45,420 nt of DNA from Bifidobacteriaceae bacterium (GCA_031279575.1 JAITIG010000048.1:1-45420); one strand, 5' to 3'. Shown: positions 1 through 9,129, counted from the first letter of the stretch. The notes: generated by a model from the sequence alone, not told the origin. Translations and numbers: made by a program.

Positions 1-1
1 C

Positions 2-2935
2 GGCCTGGTGGCGGCCCCCGGCGCGGGCGTCTTCGTGGCCGGGCTGCTGCCGGACGCCGTTTTGCAGCCCAACTTCCGCTCCGGCGCGGCGGCCGCCGCC
101 TGCGCCCTGATCGCGGCCGGCGGCCGGAAAATCGCCGCCGGCGCCAGCCCGGCCCTCCCCGGCGCGCCCGCCGCCGGGGCCGCGCCGGCCAAGCCGGCCC
201 CAGTTGGCCCGCCGCTGCGCGGCCCGCTCGGGTTCGAGCGCGCCAGCCTGGAAGTGCTGGCCATCATCGCCTTGTCCTATACCCTGGGGGCCGCCACCGG
301 CCTGGGCGCCGGGACTCAGCCGGCCGCCCTGTTCGCCCTGGTCGCGGCAGCCGCGCTGCTCACCGGCCAAGACCACCGGCGCCGCTGGGCGGTCCCGGCC
401 GGGGCCGCGCTGGCGGCGGCGGCGGCCGCGGCCGCCGCCGGGCTGGAGGCTTGGCAAGGCAGTTATATGCACACCGCCGGGGCGCTGGCCCTGGCCGCGT
501 TTGGGATTGCCGGGCTGCTCGCCGCCCTGGCCGCCAGTTGGCCGCTTTGGGGCGAGTTGCGCAACCTGCTGGCCGGGGCCGCGGGCTTGACGGCGCTATT
601 GGGCCTGCCGCCCCTGGCCGCGGCCAGCCTGGGCGCCTTGCTCCCCGACCAGGACCTGTTCCACCTGGACCAGCCCCCCGTCTTGTGGGTGGTGGCGCTG
701 TGGGCGCCGGCCGGGGCTTGCGCGCTGCTGGCGGCGGTGCGCTGGCCGCGCGGGTTCAGGGCCGCCGCCTACTGGACGGCGCCGTTGCTGGCGGCCGGCG
801 CCCTGGCCGGCTGGGCCACCTTGGGGCCGCTGCCCGCCTGGTTCCGCTTCGGGGCGCTCGGCCTGCTGGCCGCGGCGGCCATGGCCGGCGCCTACTGGGC
901 CACCCGGGCGCTTGGAGCCCACCCGCGCGCCCGGCGGGCGGCCCGCGCCACAGCCTGGGTGGCGGGCTTCGCCATGCTGGCGCCGTTCACCACCAACACC
1001 GCCGGGGAGCGGCCGCTGATCGCTCTGGCCGGGTTGGCGGCGCCGGCCGTGATACTGGGCGCGGGCCTGTCCATGGGCGCCAGGGCCTGGCCCGCCCTGA
1101 CCGGCGCCGCCTACGCCTATTTCCTGGTCGACCTCCACATCTGCCTCGGCTGGTACGCCCAGGGGCCAGACCAGGTGGCCGCTGTCGGGATTGCGGCGGG
1201 CGGCATCGTACTGGCTTTGACGCTTGCGCCCCGGCCCCGCCTGGCCACTTGGGGTGTCGCCGCCGCGCTGTCTGGCCTGGTCCTGGCCCTGCCGGCCTTT
1301 GGGCTGCTGATAGAGCGGACCTGGCTCGGGGCGGGGGCGGCCGGAACCCTGGCTGCGGCGGCCACCGCGCTGGCCTTGAACCGCACCCGCGCCACTCCGG
1401 TCGCCTTGCGCGCGGTGGGCGCCGCGCTGGCGGTGGTCGGGGCGGTTTTGACGCTTGTGCCCGCGCTGGCGCTGCTGACCCCCGGCTCGGCCTCCCGGTG
1501 GCTGTTCCCGCTGATCGCGGTGGTGGCCTCGGCCGCCGCCTGGGGCGGCTGCGCCCTTCGCCGCCGCAGCGCCCCGAACGCGCCGGCCGCGGCCGCGGTC
1601 GGGGCCACCTTGATCGCCACCGGCGCCGTCTTGGGCGCCTTGGCCCTGGCCATCTGCTTGAGCTGGCCGGTCACCGGAGCGCAGACGGTGTTGGCGGCAT
1701 CGGCCATCTTGGCCGCCGGGTCGGCCGCGGTCGCCACCGCCCGCGGCGGCGCCAAGCTGGCCTGGTGGTACACCGGGGCAATGGCCTGCGTCGCCTTGTG
1801 GAGCGCGCTGGCCTGGGGCGAGGTGGGCGTGGTCGAGGCCTACACGCTGCCTCCGGCGGCGTTGGCGGGGCTGTGCGGCGCAATCTTGGCGGCCCGCCGC
1901 CGCGGCTACCTGGGGCTGCTCGGCGCCGGCTGCGGCCTGGCGGTGCTGACCCCGCTGGTGCTGCTGGGGCTGCCCGAGGCGCAACTGGCGCGCGCCCTCG
2001 AACTGGTGGCGCTGGGGCTGCTCGCCTTGGCCGCCGGCTACACCTTCACCCACCTGCGGGGGGCGATGGCGGCCACCGCGGCGGTGGCGGCGGCCGGCCC
2101 GCTCCTGGCCGGCCTGATGATAGGCCAGCTGGCGAGCCCGCCGGCCTCGGCCTGGCCCTGGTTTGCCGAACTGAGCCCGTTGGCGGCCTATCCGAGCCTC
2201 CTGTTCGCCCTGGCGGCGGCGTTTGGCCTGGTGGCGGCGGCGGGCTGGGCGGCGGCGGGGTGGCAGGCGCGGTCGCTGGCGGGCTCGGCGGGCTGGGGCG
2301 CTTGGTGGGCCATGCCCGCCTTGGCGGCCGCCGCGCTGGTGCCGGTCAGTTCGATGCGGTTCACCTGGTGGGTGGTCGGCGGGATGGTGTTCGCGCTGCT
2401 CTGCTACCTGGCGCTGACCATCGCCGCGGCGCGCTTGCAGGCCAGCGGGCGGGTGCTGCTGCCGCCGCCCTGGGCGATCTGGCTGGTGGCGCTGGCGGTC
2501 GGCATCGCCGGCTGGTCCACCCGGGAGCTGAGGGTGGAGTGCTTCGCCCTGCCGCTGGGCTTGGCCCTGTTCGCCGCCGGGCTGATAGTTGGCGGCAAGG
2601 CGCGCGGCTACGGCTCCCCCGGCTGGGCTGTCGCCCCCGGGGTGGCGGCCACGCTCGGCCCTTCGACCTTGGCGGTCGGCACCGACCCGCTGACTTGGCG
2701 CGCCATCATGGTGCTGGCCCTCGGCTTGGCCTTCATGCTGCTGTCGGTGCGCGCAGGCTGGAAGCCGCCGGTGTTCGTCTGCGCCTCCTCGATGATCCTG
2801 AGCCTCGCCCTGGCGCTGCTGCGGCACGGCAGCATCTCGATCCTGCCCTGGTTGGCGGCCCTGCTGGCGGTGGGCGGCTCGCTGCTGGCCCTGGCCTTGG
2901 TCTTCGAGCGCCGCGCCCGGGCGGCGGGCAGGTAG
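2..2935 (+). CDS. Large polytopic membrane protein, 5' end outside the window
   Basis: The frame is open from base 2 to a TAG at 2933-2935. The first GTG is at base 8, but the frame continues upstream, so the gene is probably truncated by the window edge. At least 975 residues remain, almost all hydrophobic and dominated by Ala, Leu, Gly and Trp. They form on the order of twenty or more membrane segments separated by very short, often Arg-containing loops, with no recognisable soluble or catalytic domain. Very large Ala/Leu-rich membrane proteins of this kind, some annotated 'SCO7613 C-terminal domain-containing', occur in actinobacteria. That resemblance is an impression from composition, not from a motif. 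No function is assigned. The downstream toxin-antitoxin pair is on the same strand but has its own promoter-like box. Confidence 0.7.
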   Translation, partial: GLVAAPGAGVFVAGLLPDAVLQPNFRSGAAAAACALIAAGGRKIAAGASPALPGAPAAGAAPAKPAPVGPPLRGPLGFERASLEVLAIIALSYTLGAATGLGAGTQPAALFALVAAAALLTGQDHRRRWAVPAGAALAAAAAAAAAGLEAWQGSYMHTAGALALAAFGIAGLLAALAASWPLWGELRNLLAGAAGLTALLGLPPLAAASLGALLPDQDLFHLDQPPVLWVVALWAPAGACALLAAVRWPRGFRAAAYWTAPLLAAGALAGWATLGPLPAWFRFGALGLLAAAAMAGAYWATRALGAHPRARRAARATAWVAGFAMLAPFTTNTAGERPLIALAGLAAPAVILGAGLSMGARAWPALTGAAYAYFLVDLHICLGWYAQGPDQVAAVGIAAGGIVLALTLAPRPRLATWGVAAALSGLVLALPAFGLLIERTWLGAGAAGTLAAAATALALNRTRATPVALRAVGAALAVVGAVLTLVPALALLTPGSASRWLFPLIAVVASAAAWGGCALRRRSAPNAPAAAAVGATLIATGAVLGALALAICLSWPVTGAQTVLAASAILAAGSAAVATARGGAKLAWWYTGAMACVALWSALAWGEVGVVEAYTLPPAALAGLCGAILAARRRGYLGLLGAGCGLAVLTPLVLLGLPEAQLARALELVALGLLALAAGYTFTHLRGAMAATAAVAAAGPLLAGLMIGQLASPPASAWPWFAELSPLAAYPSLLFALAAAFGLVAAAGWAAAGWQARSLAGSAGWGAWWAMPALAAAALVPVSSMRFTWWVVGGMVFALLCYLALTIAAARLQASGRVLLPPPWAIWLVALAVGIAGWSTRELRVECFALPLGLALFAAGLIVGGKARGYGSPGWAVAPGVAATLGPSTLAVGTDPLTWRAIMVLALGLAFMLLSVRAGWKPPVFVCASSMILSLALALLRHGSISILPWLAALLAVGGSLLALALVFERRARAAGR

Positions 2936-2977
2936 GCGCTAGCGAGCTAGGCGGCGGCATTTTGCAGGCGGTGCCGC

Positions 2978-2983
2978 TAATAT
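2978..2983 (+). promoter_or_regulatory. Candidate -10 box for a leaderless vapB transcript
   Basis: The hexamer TAATAT ends 6 bases before the vapB ATG at 2990, which would place the transcription start at or next to the A of ATG. There is no purine-rich ribosome binding site before the ATG. No good -35 was found at 16-18 bases. The same arrangement recurs at four other starts in the window. Inference only; no transcript data. Confidence 0.5.
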
Positions 2984-2989
2984 AGCTGC

Positions 2990-3220
2990 ATGCCAACCAT
3001 CACCATCCGCAACGTGCCCGATGACGTGCGCAATTCGCTCGCGGCCAAAGCCGCCGGGGCCGGGCAGTCGATGCAGGAATACACCCTGGCGGCCCTTACC
3101 CGGATCGCCGCGCGGGCCGACCAACGCGAAGTCCTGGCCCAGATCAGGCAGCGCAGCCGGGCCTACCCGCCGCTCAACCGCGACGCCATCCTGGTCGACT
3201 TGTCCCATGACCGCCGGTGA
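2990..3220 (+). CDS. vapB: VapB/FitA-type ribbon-helix-helix antitoxin
   Basis: 76 residues. The N-terminus (residues 1-35, beginning MPTITIRNVPDDV) has the short beta strand followed by two helices typical of ribbon-helix-helix antitoxins of the FitA/VapB kind. This strand pairs in the dimer and binds the operator DNA. The C-terminal half (about 45-76) would wrap the toxin and block its active site. It is directly followed by a PIN-domain gene whose GTG start overlaps its TGA by 4 bases, so the two are translationally coupled. In this family the complex usually represses its own promoter. The ATG is chosen because a TAATAT box lies 6 bases upstream and no Shine-Dalgarno precedes it. Confidence 0.85.
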   Translation: MPTITIRNVPDDVRNSLAAKAAGAGQSMQEYTLAALTRIAARADQREVLAQIRQRSRAYPPLNRDAILVDLSHDRR

Positions 3221-3615
3221 GCGACCTGGTGGTAGACGCCTCAGCCGTCCTGGCGGCGCTGCTGGACGCAGGCGGCGGCCAGGCCGCGCAGCACATGGCG
3301 GAACTTGAACTGGCCGCGCCCCACCTGCTGCCTTTCGAGGTCGCCAACGTAGTCCGCAGGCAGTGGTCTTCAGGCGCCTTGACCCAGCCAGCCGCGCACC
3401 TCGCGCTCGACAGCTTCGCCTGGCTCGACATCGAACTGTGGCCCTTCGAGGCCGTCGCCGACCGGGTCTGGGCTCTGCGCGGTCAGCTGACCTCCTACGA
3501 CGCCTCCTACCTGGCCCTGGCCGAGCTTCTAAGCTGCCCGCTGCTGACCGGCGACGCCCGCCTGGCCGCAACCGCCCGGGGAGTTGGGCCGGGGCTCGAA
3601 GTCATACTCGTCTAG
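3217..3615 (+). CDS. vapC: VapC-type PIN-domain ribonuclease toxin
   Basis: 132 residues, the usual size for a VapC toxin. The four PIN acidic positions are all visible: Asp7 in VVDAS, Glu41 in PFEVANV, Asp95 in SYDASYLA and Asp113 in LTGDARL. These coordinate Mg2+/Mn2+ in family members, which cut tRNA or rRNA and stop translation. The GTG start at 3217 overlaps the antitoxin stop (GTGA), as expected for a type II module where antitoxin synthesis must accompany toxin synthesis. All key residues are present, so the toxin is predicted active. The RNA target cannot be read from sequence. The gene ends 30 bases before the convergent ABC exporter gene. Confidence 0.88.
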   Translation: MSDLVVDASAVLAALLDAGGGQAAQHMAELELAAPHLLPFEVANVVRRQWSSGALTQPAAHLALDSFAWLDIELWPFEAVADRVWALRGQLTSYDASYLALAELLSCPLLTGDARLAATARGVGPGLEVILV

Positions 3616-3645
3616 GACCGCTGGCGCGCGCCATCAAAGCGGGGG

Positions 3646-5745
3646 CTAGTCGAGGTCGGTGGCGGCGCCGGCGAACTGCGACTGGTAGAGGCGCCAGTAG
3701 GCGCCTTGGGCGGCCATCAACTCCTGGTGGCTGCCCTTCTCCACCACCTGGCCGTGCTCCATGACCACAATCACATCCGCCGCCCGGATGGTTGACAGGC
3801 GGTGCGCGATCACAAACGAGGTCCGGCCCCGGCGCAGCCGGTTCATGGCGGCTTGGACCAGCACCTCGGTGCGGGTGTCGACCGAAGAGGTGGCCTCGTC
3901 CAAAATCAAGATGGCCGGGTCGGCCAGGAAAGCCCGGGCGATGGTCAGCAGCTGCTTCTCGCCCGCCGAAATGTTCGAAGCCTCCTCGTCGATCAAAGTC
4001 TGGTAGCCCTCCGGCAGGACGCGCGCGAACCGGTCCGCGTAAGCCGCCTTGGCGGCCGCAACCACCTCCGCCTCGCTCGCATCGGGCCGGCCGTACAAGA
4101 TGTTCTCGTAGATGGTGCCGGAGAACAGCCAGGTGTCCTGCAGCACCATGCCCATCTTGGAGCGCAGGTCCTCGCGCCTCAAGCGGCGGATATCGACCCC
4201 GTCCAGGGTGATAGAGCCGCCCTGGATCTCATAGAACCGCTCCAGCAAGTTCACCAAGGTGGTTTTGCCCGCGCCCGTCGGACCGACGATGGCGACCGTC
4301 TGGCCCGGCTTGGCCCACAGCCTCAAACCCTTGATCAGATCCTTGCCCGGGTCGTAGGAGAAGTCGACCTGGTTGAAATCGACCCGCCCGGTGAAACCGT
4401 CCAGCCGGGCCGGCCGCTCCGGGTCCGGCTCCAACTCCCCGGCGTCCAGCAAGTCGAACACCCGCTCCACCGAGGCCACACCCGACTGCAGCAAGTTCAT
4501 CATCGACGCCACCTGCGCCACCGGCTGGCTGAACTGGCGCGAATACTGCGCAAAAGCCTGCACCGCGCCCAGCGACATCGCCCCGGAGGCCACCCGCAAC
4601 CCGCCTATCACCGCGATCAGCACATACACCAAGTTGGAGACCAACCCCATGACCGGCTGGATCGACATCGAAATGGCCTGCGCCTTGAACGAGGACCCGT
4701 ACAGGGCCGCGTTGCGCCGGTCGAACTCCTCGACCGCGGCCGGGCCGCGCCCAAACACCTTGACCAGGGCGTGGCCGGAGTACATCTCCTCGATGTGGGA
4801 GTTCAGCTCCCCCGTCGCCGCCCACTGGCGCACAAACTGCGGCTGCGAGCGGCGCGCGATCAACGCCGTCACCACGGCCGCCGCCGGGATCGACACCAGC
4901 GCGATCAGCGTCAGCCAAAACGACAAGGTCAGCATCATCGCCAAAATGCCCAAAAGGTTGAACACCGCGAACATCAGCTGGGTCATGGTCTGCTGCAAAG
5001 ACTGCCCCACGTTGTCGATGTCGTTGGTGACGCGGGACAACACCTCGCCTTTGGGCTGCTGGTCGAAGTACTTCAACGGCAGGCGCCCCAGCTTCGCCTC
5101 GACCTGCGCCCGCAGGCGGTACATCGAGTCCTGGATGATCCGCGCGGTGATCAGCCCCTGGACGTAGCCCAACAGCGCCGAGGCGGCATAGATCGCCAGC
5201 ACGGCAAGCAAAATCGAGCCCACGGCGGCGAAGTCGACGCCCCGGCCGGCCGCGAAGTCCATCGCCCCCAGCATGTCCAACATGCGCCCGTTGATTTGCG
5301 GTGCATTCGGCGCGGGATTGGCCTCCAAGGCCCGCAGCAGCTTCATCACCTGCGCCTTCGGCATGGTCTCAGACTCGCCCAGCAGCCCCGCCCGGACCAG
5401 CTGGAGGCCTATCACCTTGCCCATAAAACCCTCGAAGACGCGGTTGGTGGCCTCGCCCAGCAGCTTGGGGCCCACCACCCCCAACCCCACCGAGGCGACT
5501 GTCAGCACCACAGTGGCGGCGATCCTGAACCGCTCGGGCCTCAGCAGCCCCAAAAACCGCAGGCCGGACTGCTTGAAGTGGAGGGGTTTGGCCACCGGCT
5601 GGCCGGCCGCCATCGGCCCGCCGCCGGGAGGGGGGCGGCGCGGCGGGCGCGCCGGGGGGCCAACCGGCTGGCCGCGCCGGGCGCCCGCCCGCGCGCCGGC
5701 CGAGCCGGGGCCGCCGCCCGCCATCGGCCCAGACGGCCGGCTCAC
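3646..5745 (-). CDS. ABC exporter half-transporter with the complete catalytic glutamate (heterodimer partner 2)
   Basis: 699 residues. An unusual Pro/Gly/Arg-rich cytosolic N-terminus of about 50 residues precedes a six-helix type IV exporter membrane domain (about 75-430) and a nucleotide-binding domain (about 450-690). Walker A is GPTGAGKTT (488-496), Walker B ends LILDE with Glu617, and the switch His is H648 in IAHRL. The signature motif is degenerate: ISAGEKQ (592-598) instead of LSGGQ. An insertion of about 70 residues after the first helix (about 105-170) contributes to the length. The start overlaps the stop of the upstream exporter gene by 4 bases (ATGA). The family pumps drugs, lipids or peptides outward; the substrate is not deducible. 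The degenerate signature pairs logically with the degenerate Walker B of its neighbour. Confidence 0.92.
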   Translation of the reverse strand: MSRPSGPMAGGGPGSAGARAGARRGQPVGPPARPPRRPPPGGGPMAAGQPVAKPLHFKQSGLRFLGLLRPERFRIAATVVLTVASVGLGVVGPKLLGEATNRVFEGFMGKVIGLQLVRAGLLGESETMPKAQVMKLLRALEANPAPNAPQINGRMLDMLGAMDFAAGRGVDFAAVGSILLAVLAIYAASALLGYVQGLITARIIQDSMYRLRAQVEAKLGRLPLKYFDQQPKGEVLSRVTNDIDNVGQSLQQTMTQLMFAVFNLLGILAMMLTLSFWLTLIALVSIPAAAVVTALIARRSQPQFVRQWAATGELNSHIEEMYSGHALVKVFGRGPAAVEEFDRRNAALYGSSFKAQAISMSIQPVMGLVSNLVYVLIAVIGGLRVASGAMSLGAVQAFAQYSRQFSQPVAQVASMMNLLQSGVASVERVFDLLDAGELEPDPERPARLDGFTGRVDFNQVDFSYDPGKDLIKGLRLWAKPGQTVAIVGPTGAGKTTLVNLLERFYEIQGGSITLDGVDIRRLRREDLRSKMGMVLQDTWLFSGTIYENILYGRPDASEAEVVAAAKAAYADRFARVLPEGYQTLIDEEASNISAGEKQLLTIARAFLADPAILILDEATSSVDTRTEVLVQAAMNRLRRGRTSFVIAHRLSTIRAADVIVVMEHGQVVEKGSHQELMAAQGAYWRLYQSQFAGAATDLD

Positions 5746-7475
5746 GCCGCCTCCTCCAAACTCATCTGCGATTCGGCGATCTCGCGGTAGGTGGGGCAGG
5801 TTTCCAGCAAATCGGCGTGCCGGCCCAAGCCCGCCACCCGGCCGCCGTCCAACACCAAAATGCGGTCGGCCTCCATGATGGTGCCGACCCGCTGCGAGAC
5901 CAGCACCACGGTGGCGTCCCTGGCGACCGGGGCCAAAGCGGCGCGCAGGCGGGCGTCGGTGGCGAAATCCAAAGCCGAGAAGGCGTCATCGAACACGTAA
6001 ATCGACGGACGGCGCACCACCGCCCGGGCGATCGACAAGCGCTGGCGCTGGCCGCCCGAGACATTGGCGCCGCCGGCCGCGATCTCCATGTCGAGCCCCG
6101 CCTGGTCGGCGCGCACGAAATCCGCCACCTGGGCTATCTCCAGCGCCTGCCACATCTCGGCCTCGGTGGCGTCCGGCTTGCCGTACTGGAGGTTGGACCT
6201 GACCGTGCCGCTGAACAGGTAGGGCCGCTGCGGCACCAGCCCGATCCCGCCCCACAGGGCCTCAAAGGCCAAGTCTTTGACATCCACCCCGCCCACCGCC
6301 ACCTGGCCGGCGGTAGCATCGAACAATCGTACGATCAAGCTGACCAAGGTCGTCTTGCCGGAGCCGGTGGCCCCGATGATGGCGGTCACCTCGCCGGGGC
6401 CGGCCGCGAAGCTGACGCCCTCGAGCACCGGCGCGTCGGCGCCCTCGAAGCGGAAGGCCACCTGCTTGAACTCCAACCGGGCGGGGGCGGACAGCTGGCG
6501 CACCGGCGCGCCCGCTTGGCGCACCGTCGAATCAGCCTCCAACACCTGCGCGATCCGCTCGGCGCAAGCCTGCGCCCGGGGCACAAAGAAAAACATCATC
6601 GACGCCATCATGACGCTCATCAAAATCAGCATCAGGTAGGTGATGAAGGCGGTCAGGCCGCCCACCTGCATCGCGCCCGCCTCCACCCGGCGCCCGCCAA
6701 ACCAAATCACCGCCACCGAGGTCAGGTTCATCACCAGCATCACAAACGGGAACATCAAAGCGAAGGTGTAGCCGACCGCCAGCTGCAGCTTGGTCAAGGT
6801 CTGGTTGACGGCGTCGAACCGCTCCGACTCGTAGGGCTGGCGGACAAAGGCGCGGATCACCTTCAAGCCGTTGATCTGCTCGCGCAGCACCCGGTTGACC
6901 GCGTCGATGGCGACCTGCATGCGCCGGAACAGCGGGTGCATGCGCCGCAGCATCAAAGCCAAAAACAAGGCCATGACCGGCAAGATCACCAGCAGCAGCC
7001 CCGACAGCGCCAAATCGTGGCGCAACGCCATCGCCGCCCCGCCCACCATCATCAAGGGCGCGCCGATCAACAGCACCAGGGATATCAGCACCAGCATTTG
7101 GACCTGCTGGACATCGTTGGTGGTCCGGGTGATGAGCGATGGCGCGCCAAACCGGGCCAGCTCGCGGGCCGAGAACCCCATCACCTTGCCGAACAGCGCC
7201 GCCCGCAGGTCGCGCCCCAAGCCCATGGCGGTGCGCGCCCCCAGGTAGACCGCGACCAAGGTGGCCACCACCTGCCCCAAGGAGACCGCCAGCATCCAGC
7301 CGCCGGTGCGCGCAATATAGGCCGCGTCGCCCTGGGCCACGCCGTTGTCGATGATGTCCGCGTTCTGCGACGGCAAAAACAGCGCCGCCGCCGCCTGGGC
7401 GGCCTGCGCCAGCGCGATCACCAGCAGCTCCCAGCGGTAGGGCTTGAGGTAGAGGCGCAGCAGTCGGGTCAGCAT
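5742..7475 (-). CDS. ABC exporter half-transporter with a degenerate ATP site (heterodimer partner 1)
   Basis: 577 residues: a six-helix exporter membrane domain (about 15-310) and a nucleotide-binding domain (about 330-570). Walker A is GATGSGKTT (368-376) and the signature VSGGQ (472-476) is intact. Walker B reads VFDD, so the catalytic glutamate is Asp497, and the switch histidine is Gln528 (VSQRVGTI). In a heterodimer the Walker motifs of this chain would face the ISAGEKQ signature of the partner, giving one non-hydrolytic site. The VSGGQ of this chain would face the partner's complete Walker B, giving one active site. This is the known architecture of exporters such as TM287/288, BmrCD and LmrCD. 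It starts 12 bases after the SPFH stop and overlaps the second exporter gene, so one mRNA is likely. Confidence 0.93.
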   Translation of the reverse strand: MLTRLLRLYLKPYRWELLVIALAQAAQAAAALFLPSQNADIIDNGVAQGDAAYIARTGGWMLAVSLGQVVATLVAVYLGARTAMGLGRDLRAALFGKVMGFSARELARFGAPSLITRTTNDVQQVQMLVLISLVLLIGAPLMMVGGAAMALRHDLALSGLLLVILPVMALFLALMLRRMHPLFRRMQVAIDAVNRVLREQINGLKVIRAFVRQPYESERFDAVNQTLTKLQLAVGYTFALMFPFVMLVMNLTSVAVIWFGGRRVEAGAMQVGGLTAFITYLMLILMSVMMASMMFFFVPRAQACAERIAQVLEADSTVRQAGAPVRQLSAPARLEFKQVAFRFEGADAPVLEGVSFAAGPGEVTAIIGATGSGKTTLVSLIVRLFDATAGQVAVGGVDVKDLAFEALWGGIGLVPQRPYLFSGTVRSNLQYGKPDATEAEMWQALEIAQVADFVRADQAGLDMEIAAGGANVSGGQRQRLSIARAVVRRPSIYVFDDAFSALDFATDARLRAALAPVARDATVVLVSQRVGTIMEADRILVLDGGRVAGLGRHADLLETCPTYREIAESQMSLEEAA

Positions 7476-7487
7476 CGGGCGCGGCGG

Positions 7488-8669
7488 CTATTGGTATGGC
7501 CCGCCGGAAGTCGGCCCCTCGCCCGGCGCCGGGCGGGGCGGGGCCGGCGGCGCGTCCTGATACCAGGGGCGGCTGGGCGCCTGGCCGGCCGCCGCCCCGG
7601 GGTCGAACGGCGCCCCGGAGCCGGTGCCCGCGGTGGTGGCGTCCGATGTCGCCTGCCGCGCCAGCCCCTGGGCGCGGCGCAGCGCCTCCGCCGGGTCCTC
7701 CAAGGCCACCTCGCCGAAGGCCAGCCGCTTGAGGGCCTGGGCGGCCGGGCCGGCGGCCTTGGGCCCGCCCTCGGGCAGGGGGCCGAAGGCCCGGCCAATC
7801 CCCCCCAGCGCCTCGGTGAACTCGGCCGGGATGATCCAAAGCTGGGAGGCCGGGCCTTGGGCCAGCTGCGGCAGCATCTGCAAGTACTGGTAGGCCAGCA
7901 GCTTCGGGTCCGGGTCGCCATCGTGTATCGCCTCGAAGACTTGCAAGATGGCGCGCGACTCGCCTTGGGCGCGCAGGATGGCGGCCTGCGCCTGGCCCTC
8001 CGCGGTCAAGATGGCGGCCTGCTTCTCGCCCTCGGCTTTGAGGATCTGGGACTGCTTGATGCCCTCCGCGGTCAAGATGGCGGCGCGGCGGTCGCGCTCG
8101 GCCCGCATCTGCTTCTCCATCGAGTCTTGGACCGAGCTGGGCGGGTCGATCGCCTTCAGCTCGACCCGTTGGACGCGGATGCCCCAGCGGCCGGTGGCCT
8201 CGTCCAGCACGCCGCGCAGCTGGCCGTTGATATGGTCGCGGCTGGTCAGGGTCTGCTCCAGGTCCATCGAGCCGATCACGTTGCGCAGCGTGGTGACGGT
8301 GAGCTGCTCGATGCCGGTGATGTAGTTGGCGATCTCGTAGACCGCCGCCATCGGGTTGGTGACCTGGAAGTAGATCACCGTGTCGATCGACACCACCAGG
8401 TTGTCGGAGGTGATGACGGGCTGCGGCGGGAAGGACACCACCTGCTCGCGCAGGTCGACGTTGGCCCGCACCCGGTCGATGAACGGCACCAGCAGGTGGA
8501 AGCCGGCCTCCATGGTGCGCTGGTAGCGGCCCAGGCGCTCGACCAGCATGGCCCTGGTTTGCGGCACAATCCGCACCGAGCGCTTGAGCACCGTGAAGGC
8601 GAATATCACCAGGATCAAAGCCAACAGGCCCAGAACCACGTTTTGCCCGGTCCACTCGAAGTTGTCCAT
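7488..8669 (-). CDS. SPFH/band-7 (stomatin-like) membrane protein
   Basis: 393 residues from the chosen ATG at 8669. One membrane helix (about 10-30) is followed by an SPFH domain (about 30-190) containing the family hallmarks AMLVERLGRY, GFHLLVPFID and LRNVIG. Then comes a charged Ala/Glu/Lys-rich helical region (about 195-250, repeats of the form AILTAEG) and a Gly/Pro-rich tail. An in-frame ATG exists at 8687, but AAAGGA lies about 8 bases before 8669 and the longer form would overlap nfeD, so 8669 is preferred. SPFH proteins oligomerise on the inner membrane and organise lipid microdomains or membrane protein quality control. It is paired with an NfeD protein, as usual, and unusually followed in the same operon by a heterodimeric ABC exporter. 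Confidence 0.93.
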   Translation of the reverse strand: MDNFEWTGQNVVLGLLALILVIFAFTVLKRSVRIVPQTRAMLVERLGRYQRTMEAGFHLLVPFIDRVRANVDLREQVVSFPPQPVITSDNLVVSIDTVIYFQVTNPMAAVYEIANYITGIEQLTVTTLRNVIGSMDLEQTLTSRDHINGQLRGVLDEATGRWGIRVQRVELKAIDPPSSVQDSMEKQMRAERDRRAAILTAEGIKQSQILKAEGEKQAAILTAEGQAQAAILRAQGESRAILQVFEAIHDGDPDPKLLAYQYLQMLPQLAQGPASQLWIIPAEFTEALGGIGRAFGPLPEGGPKAAGPAAQALKRLAFGEVALEDPAEALRRAQGLARQATSDATTAGTGSGAPFDPGAAAGQAPSRPWYQDAPPAPPRPAPGEGPTSGGPYQ

Positions 8670-8673
8670 TGCC

Positions 8674-9129
8674 TCAGTTCCTTTCAATCGGATCGGCCGG
8701 GGCGACCACCGCGGTCGCGCCGTCGATGGCGGTCACAGTCAAGTCGGCGCCCGGGGCCACCGCGCCCTCCCCCGCCAGGCGGGCGGTCCAGACATCGCCG
8801 CCAATTTTGGCGCGGCCGCCGTGCTCGTCGATCGCGGTGATCGCTTGGGCCTCGCGCCCCACCAGCGCCGCGGCGCCGCTGACCGGCTTGGCCTCGCCCC
8901 GCAGTTTGAGCCGGTTCAGCATCAGCGGGCGCACCGCCGCCAGCATCACCACCGACACCACCGCGAAGACGATGATGGTGCCCCACCACACCACCCCGAC
9001 CCAGGCGGCGCCGGCCGCCGCGATCGCGCCGACAGCCAGCATCAAGAACACGAAGTCGACCGTCACCAACTCCACCACGCCCAAGACCAGCGCGCCAACC
9101 ACCCACCACAGCCAAAGCCACTTCTCCAT
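8674..9129 (-). CDS. NfeD-family membrane protein
   Basis: 151 residues. Two to three N-terminal membrane helices with many Trp/Val/Leu (about 5-70) precede a C-terminal OB-fold beta barrel (about 90-150) with the typical segment ALVGREAQAITAIDEHGGRAKIGGD, cited here only as positions 88-112 approximately. A GTG at 9150 would extend the frame by 7 codons. A strong AAGGAGG lies inside that extension, about 8 bases before the ATG at 9129, so 9129 is the start. NfeD proteins work with SPFH proteins, here encoded 4 bases downstream. A possible promoter lies just upstream (9159-9188), making this the first gene of a four-gene operon. Confidence 0.88.
   Translation of the reverse strand: MEKWLWLWWVVGALVLGVVELVTVDFVFLMLAVGAIAAAGAAWVGVVWWGTIIVFAVVSVVMLAAVRPLMLNRLKLRGEAKPVSGAAALVGREAQAITAIDEHGGRAKIGGDVWTARLAGEGAVAPGADLTVTAIDGATAVVAPADPIERN

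Noticed and set aside
451..2985. Overlapping plus-strand frame of about 840 codons inside the first membrane protein
   Set aside because: It is Gly/Arg-rich without hydrophobic pattern or motifs; the other frame has coherent membrane helices and runs from the window edge to its stop.
3802..8840. Long open frames on the plus strand opposite the ABC exporter and SPFH genes (up to about 1000 codons)
   Set aside because: They are antisense shadows typical of GC-rich DNA: composition is Arg/His/Gln/Gly-rich with no domains, while the minus-strand frames carry complete motifs.
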